Of a stretch of DNA of 64,000 bases, positions 38,101-47,100 are shown one piece after another. Position numbers and translations under genes: made by a program. The notes beneath the pieces were generated by a model that was given only the letters and a program-made list of their open reading frames with translations, was not told where the DNA came from and searched no databases. This DNA is from Gymnothorax reevesii (lineage: Eukaryota > Chordata > Actinopteri > Anguilliformes > Muraenidae): NCBI GenBank assembly GCA_029721435.1, contig CM056574.1:32692001-32756000 (forward strand), written 5' to 3'. The number at the start of each line of letters is the position of its first letter. The first letter of the stretch is position 1.

Positions 38101-41100
38101 GAGTTAGCAGCCACAGATTCCAAATGCCAATGCTACCCTTGAAATCAGCTATAGAGCTCACTAGTCTGACTCTATTTACTTGCAAATTGGATAATGTTCA
38201 AATTACTCTTGGCCACGGAATGGCAAAGGAGCCAATTAATGTTTTTTTGATCCCTCAGAAAGGACTCCATTCCACCAATTTACATTTAAATGCCCAAAAA
38301 TAGAGCTGAATATCTGCACTTTGAGCTGATATTATTTTATTTCAACTCCTGCATACTGTGGTAGACAGTTAAAATAACAATCACCAGCTATTAACAGACC
38401 CGACTGTATGTATCTGAGTGGCCCATAATGAATTATGTCCTGGAGACGCCCTCATAGACTCTCACACAGAGAAGCACTAACATATATACAGACTAGCATG
38501 CACACATAAACAGGCTCAAGAATCAAACATAATTACATGTGATACATGATATATTGTGCTCAAATGGTTCTCGCCATAATTGTAGTTGATCAATGATTTG
38601 CAGCTATTCATAGGCCATTTAAATTGATTGAATCCCGATAGAAAATGTTATTTCTCTGCCGGTATGGATCTTTCTCTCTCAAAGGAGTGCATTCCATGCT
38701 ATTGGTCATGCGTCAAATTGATTTGAATTGTTGTGATTTCAATGGAATGCAACATAATAAATTATGGAAACACGTGGGTAGAGAGATTCAGTGTCGGCTT
38801 GCAGCTTGATTGGTCAGTTAGATACCACAGGCTGATATTCATGGTAGAGAGCCCCTGGTGCACTGACTCCACTGAGGGGGCAAGGTCCTCTGGAGAGAGC
38901 AGCGCTGTGACTGAAGTGGTGTGATGTTACAGCATCATATTTCAGTGTCGGTGTATTAAATGGATCAGGTCGTGTACTTTATGTATTAGATAATGAGAGG
39001 GAGATGGTGTTTGTCACATTTGTTCATTGACAGCTGATGGAAAAACAACCATTCGGTCATGCAGTGTATCATTAACAGTAATCCTGTTTCACTCATCTTC
39101 CATTGTCATGTGGCTTTTGGAACATGTATATGTGTCCTTAAGTCCTTGCTTGACCTGAATTAAATTGGTCATTAAATTGATTATGTGGAGGGAGATCGTC
39201 CGATGGGGCAGTGATTGGCGACCTCAAGGGCATTTTTGATATAAATTACAATGCACTGTATCCACGTCTTATCCTGAATAATGTATAGACACGACTTTTG
39301 GCCGCACTTAGCATTTTTGCCGAGCACCTGGGCCATTGCGAGGGCTTGTGACGCTGAAATAAGAACAAAAGGGCAGGCAAGTGTAATGTGAATATGGGCC
39401 ACTAGATGGCAGTGTTTACCTTTTTTTTGTTGAGCTCAGACTGGAGTCATGTTTAGACATGTCCTGGACATGTCTGGGGCAAGTCTCAGAAAATTAAAAA
39501 AAAAGAGGTCTAAATGTGGGTGGGGTCTGCAAAAGAGTATATAAGGAAAATAATTGAGACAGTGGAGTATTAGGAGAAATTGCAAGAAGATGACCAGACC
39601 TGCCATTCTGTTCAAGACCTGTGACGTTTCTTTTGTGGATTTCTTTGCCTGTGTTTGAGCATTTTCTCACCCAGGACATCACCAAGCCGCCCCACAAAAA
39701 GGGATTGTAAATATTTCTGTTTTGTACATAATCAATCTTGGTCTTTAGTTGTAGGTTGTTATTAGTCTTTGTCTTTGTTAAAAATTAAATGTGTTTTAGT
39801 TGTTAAAACTGTGTTTGTCATCCCTTGCTGTTGCTGTTGTGTTATAAATGTAATAACAAATTGGGGCCATAACAAATTGGGGGCTCAAGGTCCGGGATAG
39901 ACCATTGTGTGAGTAATTTATTGAAAATCTAACATTCCAAATTGTGAAATTGTTTTTGTGAATTTTCCTAGATATATATTGACAACAGCAATGGATGATT
40001 TCTTGGCATCACCAACCGTAGGGGTTTTGAAGTCTTTTAAAAAGACAGAACTGCTAGAAATTTGCAGACATTTAGAGCTGACAGAGGTGAAACCAGCCAT
40101 GCGAAAAGCAAGACTGGCTAGAGAGATAGTTGAATATTACATTGATGAAAATGTGTTTGCACCAGGAGATCTGGAACAGTTTCCAGTGGAAAATCCAAAT
40201 ATAGAAATGGAACTTAAATTAAAAATGCTAGAGATTGAAAGGGAAGAAAAAGAAAAACAAAGGCAGTTTGAGTTAGAAAAATTAGCAAGAGAAGAAAAAC
40301 AGAGAATTTGAGAGAGAGAAAGAGGAAAGAGCAGAAAGAGAGAGACAGAGACAGAGAGATTTTGAATTAGAGAAATTCGATAGAGAAGAAAGACTCCAAA
40401 TGGAGCAAGTAAAAATTAAAATTGAAACTAAAAATAAATTTTGTGCCAGTCAGGAGGTAAAACTGGTGCCTCCATTTTCAGAAAAGGATGTTGACAACTA
40501 TTTCCAGTGTTTTGAAAAGGTAGCAAAGAGTTGCCAGTGGCCAAAGGAACACTGGCCTCTGATGTTGCAAACTGTCCTCAAGGGTAAAGCTCAACAAGCC
40601 TATTCGGCTTTGTCTGCAGATGATTCCTCTGATTATGAGGTTGTCAAAAAGGTTATTTTGAGAGCTTATGAGTTGGTTCCAGAGGCTTACCGACAGAAAT
40701 TCAGAGGTCTGAAGAAATCTGAAAATCAGACTTATGTTGAATTTGCTAATGAGAAGCAGGTTTGCTTTGAGCGCTGGTGTACTTCTATGGAGGTCAAGGA
40801 TGATTTCAACTCACTAAAAGAGATGGTGTTAGTTGAAGAATTCAAGAACTGTGTTAAGGATGGTGTTAAGACCTACCTTAATGAGAAGCAAGCACTGAAC
40901 TTGCAATCAGCTGCCAAATTTGCAGATGAATATGTTCTCACTCATAAGTCCAAATTTCAGTCTAGCAGTAACAATAAAGGGTCCTAATTTCAGAAAAAGG
41001 GTTACGGTGATACCCAAGATTCCTCACCCAAAGACAAAGACAAATCTGGTGATGGTGCTCAGAAATCCAGTAACAGGTCTGATCAAAGTGTGAAAGCTGA

Positions 41101-44100
41101 CAGTGACAAAAGTGGTCTAGTTTGCAGTTATTGCAAGAAATCTGGTCATGTTACAACTAACTGTTGGTTCCTTAAAGCTAAGAAAGAAAAAGAAAAGGAT
41201 ACCAAACCAAATGCCTTTGTGAAAACAAGGTTAGAAACCCCTGTAGTAGATAACCAATCTGCTAAATTGCCTGCTTCTTGTGGGGCTAAAAAGCCTAATA
41301 CAGCTGACTTTGTGAGGGAGGAATTTCTTCCATTTGTGTCAGAGGGATTTGTGGCTCTGAATGAGCATACTACTCCTGTCCCCATATATATCCTAAGGCA
41401 TACCGGAGCTTCTCAGTCACTTTTGTTGATGGACTCCTTGGAGTTACGTGATGAGACCGCTTCAGGGGATTTCATACTTGTACAAGGTATTGAAGGGAGG
41501 ACTGTATCTGTACCCCTGCGCTCTATATTCTTGAAGTCAGATTTAGTTACAGGACAGGTAAAGGTGGGACTTATGTCAAGTCTACCTATAAAGGGTGTTT
41601 CTCTGTTGCTAGGCAATGACCTGGCTGGGGGCAAAGTAGTTCCCCCTGTACATCTTACTTCACAGCCGAGCACTGAAGATGGGGATGAGGACCCATCTCT
41701 GTATCCTTCTTGCGCAGTGACTCGTGCTATGGCAAAGAAGGCTAAAGAAGATGATGTTGTGGTGCCGTCCAGTACATTGAATAGTCAGGACTCAGGTGGT
41801 TCGCCTCATGACTCTGATTGGCCTACTATGGTTTCTCCGTTTGAGGACTTATCAGATACTTTTATCAGTTCTCTATTCAGCCAGCCGGATGGGTCTGGTG
41901 ATTCTGATGTGTCTGGAGACTTGTCTCTGTCCAGAAAGCGGTTGATTGAGGAGCAAACTAATGATCCTGAAATTGGTGTACTAAAGAGGAGAGCCCTTCC
42001 TGAAAAAGAAATAGACGCAGTTCCAGTTGGGTATTATCTCAAGGATGGTGTGTTGATGCGGAAGTGGCGCCCTCCTGATATCCCTGCCAATGCAGACTGG
42101 GCAGTGGTCAGGCAAATTGTTGTTCCGAAGGTCTATAGGAATGAGATCTTAACAATGGCTCATAGTTTACCTTTAGGAGGTCATCGTGGTGTTAACAAGA
42201 CTGTTGATAAGATCATGAAACACTTCTTTTGGCCTGGGCTTCGGAAAGACGTTTCCAACTTTTGCAAAACCTGTCACACTTGTCAGGTAGTTGGAAAACA
42301 CCAGTTAGACCCACCTGTAGCTCCATTGCAGCCTATCCCAGCATTTGGGGAGCCATTCTCTAGGGTCATTGTTGATTGCGTTGGTCCATTACCCAAGACT
42401 AGATCTGGAAATCAGTACTTGTTGACAATCATGTGTGCATCTACCAGATTCCCCGAAGCCATACCTCTACGTAACATCAAGGCAACTGCAATCTCGAAGG
42501 CTTTGATAAAGTTCTTCACGTTGTTTGGTCTTCCCAGGGAAATTCAGTCAGACCAAGGTAGCAATTTCACTTCAGGATTGTTTCAGCAGGTTGTGTATGA
42601 ACTAGGTGCAAAACAGATTCTTTCTAGTGCCTATCATCCAGAAAGTCAGGGTGCCTTAGAGCGGTTTCATTCCACTCTCAAGACAATGATGAGGACTTAT
42701 TGTTATGACCATGAGAAAGACTGGGATGAAGGGGTTCATTTGCTGTTGTTTGCAGCTAGAGAAGCAGTGCAGGAGTCTACTGGATTCAGTCCATTTGAGC
42801 TAGTGTTTGGTCATGAAGTGAGAGGACCTTTGCTATTATTGAGTGAACAATGGCAAGAGGAAGAGCCGCAAATCAGTCTGTTAGACTATGTTAGCAAGTT
42901 CAAAGACAGATTGCGTGCAGCATGTGACCTAGCCAAAGAGAACTTGAAATCAAGTCAGGGAAAAATGAAAACTTGGTATGATCATAAGGCTAGAAGCCGT
43001 GAGTTTAAACCAGGAGAAAAGGTCCTTGTGTTGTTTCCCTTGCAGTCCAATCCATTGCAGGCTAGATTTCATGGTCCTTATGAAATTCTGACAAAACTCA
43101 ATGATCTCAATTACATTGTGAAGACTCCAGATAGGAGAAAACCAAAACAATTGTGTCATATTAACATGCTAAAGCTTTATCATGACAGAAATGCTAGGGT
43201 TGCAGCTGTCACTTCAGATTCTCCAATGGTCGAAACGTGTGAAGATGAGGGGGAGTTTCAAGATGATGAACCAAGAATTAAAGCTGAAGTTCTTTCATGT
43301 AAATTGTCAAACACTGAAGTGTTGCAAAATCTTGATGTAAAATTCCAGCACTTAGAACCCTCACAGAGAGATCAGTTTGAAAGGTTGATCAAGAAATATG
43401 AGGATTTGTTTCCTGATGTTCCAAAGAGAGTTACTATAGCCTCTCATGATGTAGATGTTGGTGATGCCAAACCAATAAAGCAGCATCCGTACTGAATGAA
43501 TCCTGAAAAGAGAAAGATTGCTGAGAAAGAGGTTGAGTACATGTTAAAACATGATATTATCAGTCCCTCCAACTCCGATTGGAGTTCACCCTGTGTGCTA
43601 GTTCCAAAACCTGATGGAAGTACTAGATTCTGTACAGATTATCGCAATGTCAATGCTGTAACTAGAACTGATGTGTTTCCAATACCTAGGATTGATGATT
43701 GTATTGATAGTGTAGGGCAAGCAAAGTTTCTGACCAAGATTGATTTATTGAAGGGTTATTGGTGTGTGCCTTTAACTGAGAGGGCCAAGAGCATCTCTGC
43801 TTTTGCCACACCATCTGGATTGTACCAGTATGAAGTCCTACCCTTTGGCATGAAAAATGCCCCAGCCACGTTCCAAAGGATGATACAGTCTACAATCGCC
43901 GGATTGCCACACACGGGTGCGTACATCGATGACCTGATCACATGGAGTGACTCCTGGGAAGAACATCTAAAAGATGTAGAGACGTTGTTCCAGCGCCTGA
44001 CCCAGGCTAACCTGACTGTGAACCTGAGCAAGAGTGACTTTGGTTGTGCTACTGTCACCTATCTTGGCTACGTCATAGGCCAGGGTAAGGTGGCACCCAT

Positions 44101-47100
44101 AAATGCTAAAGTCCAAGCCATCATGGACTTTCCAGTTCCTGACAACAAAAAAGCTTTGCGCCGCTTCCTTGGAATGATCGGGTACTACCGCAAGTTCTGC
44201 AAGAACTTTGCTGAGATTGCTCTCAGTCTAACTAACCAACTGAAGAAAGGCGTAAAGTTCACCTGGGATGATGCATGCCAGAGAGCCTTCGATCGCCTGA
44301 AGTCTCTGCTGTGTCATTTCCCCGTGCTCAAATCTCCTGACTTCAACAAACCGTTCTCCATCGCGGTCGATGCTAGCGACCAAGCTTGTGGATCTGTGCT
44401 CCTACAGAGAAGTGACTCTGATGACATTGAGCATCCCGTGGCATACTTCTCCAGGAAGTTCAATCGCCACCAAAGGAACTATTCCACAATAGAGAAGGAA
44501 CTGTTGGCTCTGGTCCTTTCTTTACAACACTTTGAGGTTTATGTTTGTACAGGACAAAAGCCAATGATTGTGTACACTGACCACAATCCGTTAATGTTTT
44601 TGAGTAAGATGAAAAACAAGAATCGGAGATTGTTGAATTGGAGTTTGATTTTACAGTGGTTTGACTTGGAAATTAAGCATGTGAAGGGTACAGACAATGT
44701 AATTGCTGATTGCTTATCCCGTGTTTGAATGTGTGTATATATATCATGTGTTTGAATATTGTATGATATGTATATATAGACAAGTGTTCACTTAACCATT
44801 TTGTATTGAAAAGAAAAATTTTGCCTTTATGAGTCAAAATTTTTCCCATTTGGAATGGAGGTGTAATGTGAATATGGGCCACTAGATGGCAGTGTTTACC
44901 TTTTTTTTGTTGAGCTCAGACTGGAGTCATGTTTAGACATGTCCTGGACATGTCTGGGGCAAGTCTCAGAAAATTAAAAAAAAAGAGGTCTAAATGTGGG
45001 TGGGGTCTGCAAAAGAGTATATAAGGAAAATAATTGAGACAGTGGAGTATTAGGAGAAATTGCAAGAAGATGACCAGACCTGCCATTCTGTTCAAGACCT
45101 GTGACGTTTCTTTTGTGGATTTCTTTGCCTGTGTTTGAGCATTTTCTCACCCAGGACATCACCAAGCCGCCCCACAAAAAGGGATTGTAAATATTTCTGT
45201 TTTGTACATAATCAATCTTGGTCTTTAGTTGTAGGTTGTTATTAGTCTTTGTCTTTGTTAAAAATTAAATGTGTTTTAGTTGTTAAAACTGTGTTTGTCA
45301 TCCCTTGCTGTTGCTGTTGTGTTATAAATGTAATAACAAATTGGGGCCATAACACAAGTGTGACATAATAAATCTTCACTGTATGCCGTGTCACTGTAAG
45401 AGCAATATGAGTGTCTCTGGGCTAAAACAGACTGCCAGGGGTGTGAGTATAAGATTCTGGACACGGATCAATCACAATCACCAGTTTACAAGGAATGCCG
45501 CTAATTAGGAACTGCCATTTCTTTAAGTTAGGTACAAAAACACAGCCAGGGGAAAGTTAGTGGTTATGTTTCCACCCGCACTCACACACAGACACACACT
45601 CTTGATTAATCAGTCTGATACCACTGAAAGTTAGTGGCAGTATAAAAGCCAAGAACAATGACCTCCCTCCCCATTTACGCATGAAACGTTATCGCATGCA
45701 GAGTTTTCTGACCAAAGAGTAATAGGAGATTACCTAATGTTCAAATATAAACTGTATGATCAAGAAACAAATATATAACAGAAAAGGCTGGTAAAGTAAC
45801 AGTACCAAAAAGAGATTGCGTGAAATAATGCAAATTAAATTGAAAGTCCTAGAAATATGCAGAGAGGTCCTTAGTATTAGGAAAGCGACACGTTTAAAAG
45901 GCTTTAAAGGACCAGTGGAGGATCTATTGCCATCTAGCGGTAAGGCTTCATATTGCACCCCCACCGCACTCTTCCCCCTCCAACCGTACTGGAGAACCTA
46001 CTATGCTAACCATAAAACTCACGAAAAATGCAAAAGGCATCTCTCGAGCCAGTCTTTGTTTAGTCTGGTCAGGGTTACTGTAGAAACATGGCGGTGCAAC
46101 ATGGAGGGCCCCGTGGAAAGGACCTGCTCCCTCTGTAGGTACATAGAGTTTGTAAGGTAAAGCAAACTACCATTCTTACTGTTGAGTGATTATTCTCCAA
46201 TGAAAACTTACGAATGAATATTACACTGCTTTTCTGCCAATAGATCCCCAGAATCTTACACACTGGTCCTTTAAATTTTTTCATGATTCAGTTCATACAC
46301 ATGTAAGTGCGCTCAAATTAAACTGTGGACGGTCCTTGGGACCGCCAGCTGTTAATTCTTGGCGAGGATGGAATCAAATTATGTTGTGCAGTCAAGCAGA
46401 TTTGCTTTGTTGAGATGTAAGTTCTGAGTATTTGTAGTAATCATGACACTGCTCCTTTAAATCTATGGAAAATTTAACCATGGACCTCATTGAAAGACTT
46501 TCATGGTACATCTAAGACAGATTCAAGAACTTGTGTTTAGGCATCATCAGGGCTGCAAGATCTCTCCTCTGTTACTTCTTGTCTGTGGTCACCTGGCACT
46601 TCCCAGTCACATCTGCTGTCTGTTCTGTCTCTCACATGGTGGAACGACCTCCCCACAGGGTCAGAACAGCAGGCACCCCGGTCTCCTTCAAGTGTCGACT
46701 AAAGACTTACTGCTTAGGCTATATCTCTTTCCCGTGCTGCAAATTTTGGTACCTGTTTTGTTCTTTATAAATTGAATGTGGCCTTGTTCAGGCTGGCTGG
46801 ATTACCACAAGTCCCAAATTTTGCGGCCAAATTTTTCTGCTAGCACTTGGACTACTACCACCAAGAGATTTCAGCATTATTGATCCTGCTAAATGCATGT
46901 AATGCTGTAAGACGCTCTGGGTTAGAGCATCTGTGAAATGTACGTAATGCAATTTAATATATTGCGTGGTCTTCTAGGCCAGACGTTCCTGACAGTGTAG
47001 AGAATGTGGACATGAGTCTGGAGGACCTGCAGCTGCTTCTGAGGAATCATCAGCAGGGCATGGAGCCCACAGCCAGCATGGATGTAAGTGCAGCCACAGA

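Larger units (their letters stand above)
39382..39874 (+). repeat. 5' LTR of the Gmr1-like element
   Basis: TG...CA ends. A CTCF-like core lies at 39399-39413, p53-family half-sites at 39445-39486, a TATA box (TATATAAG) at 39538-39545 and ATTAAA at 39784-39789. Identical by eye to the 3' LTR. Confidence 0.95.
39382..45354 (+). mobile_element. complete Gmr1-like Ty3/gypsy LTR retrotransposon
   Basis: 5973 bp, flanked by a 4 bp duplication CAAG (39378-39381 and 45355-45358). Two 493 bp LTRs showed no difference on direct reading. Order: LTR, PBS-like site, gag with SCAN-like domain and zinc knuckle, protease, integrase, reverse transcriptase, RNase H, LTR. Integrase before reverse transcriptase is diagnostic of Gmr1-like elements (first described in cod), the group from which the vertebrate SCAN domain is thought to derive. 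Reading frames are broken by a frameshift and in-frame stops, and the protease active site is altered. It lies in sense orientation in hsf4 intron 9. Confidence 0.95.
35407..46977 (+). other. hsf4 intron 9 (11.6 kb)
   Basis: Holds a Tc1-like remnant, two duplicated repeat blocks, a complete Gmr1-like LTR retrotransposon (39382-45354), a TTAA-flanked MITE and an L2-like LINE tail. 38010-39377 shows no recognisable feature. Splice phase (CG + G) is satisfied without an additional exon; a further exon cannot be fully excluded. Confidence 0.8.

Noticed and set aside
40985..40987. TAA as a normal gag terminator
   Set aside because: The same frame continues into the zinc knuckle, which belongs to gag in this group, so a nonsense change is more likely; not fully excluded.
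43493..43495. Programmed readthrough or a gag-pol type boundary at the TGA between integrase and RT
   Set aside because: It falls at the start of the reverse transcriptase domain, where related elements are continuous; a point nonsense change is simpler.
39494..45177. Identical 67-codon minus-strand frames in the two LTRs
   Set aside because: Antisense readings of the LTR; identity follows from LTR identity.
45816..46160. 114-codon plus-strand gene downstream of the retrotransposon
   Set aside because: It lies mostly inside a TTAA-flanked MITE common in teleosts.
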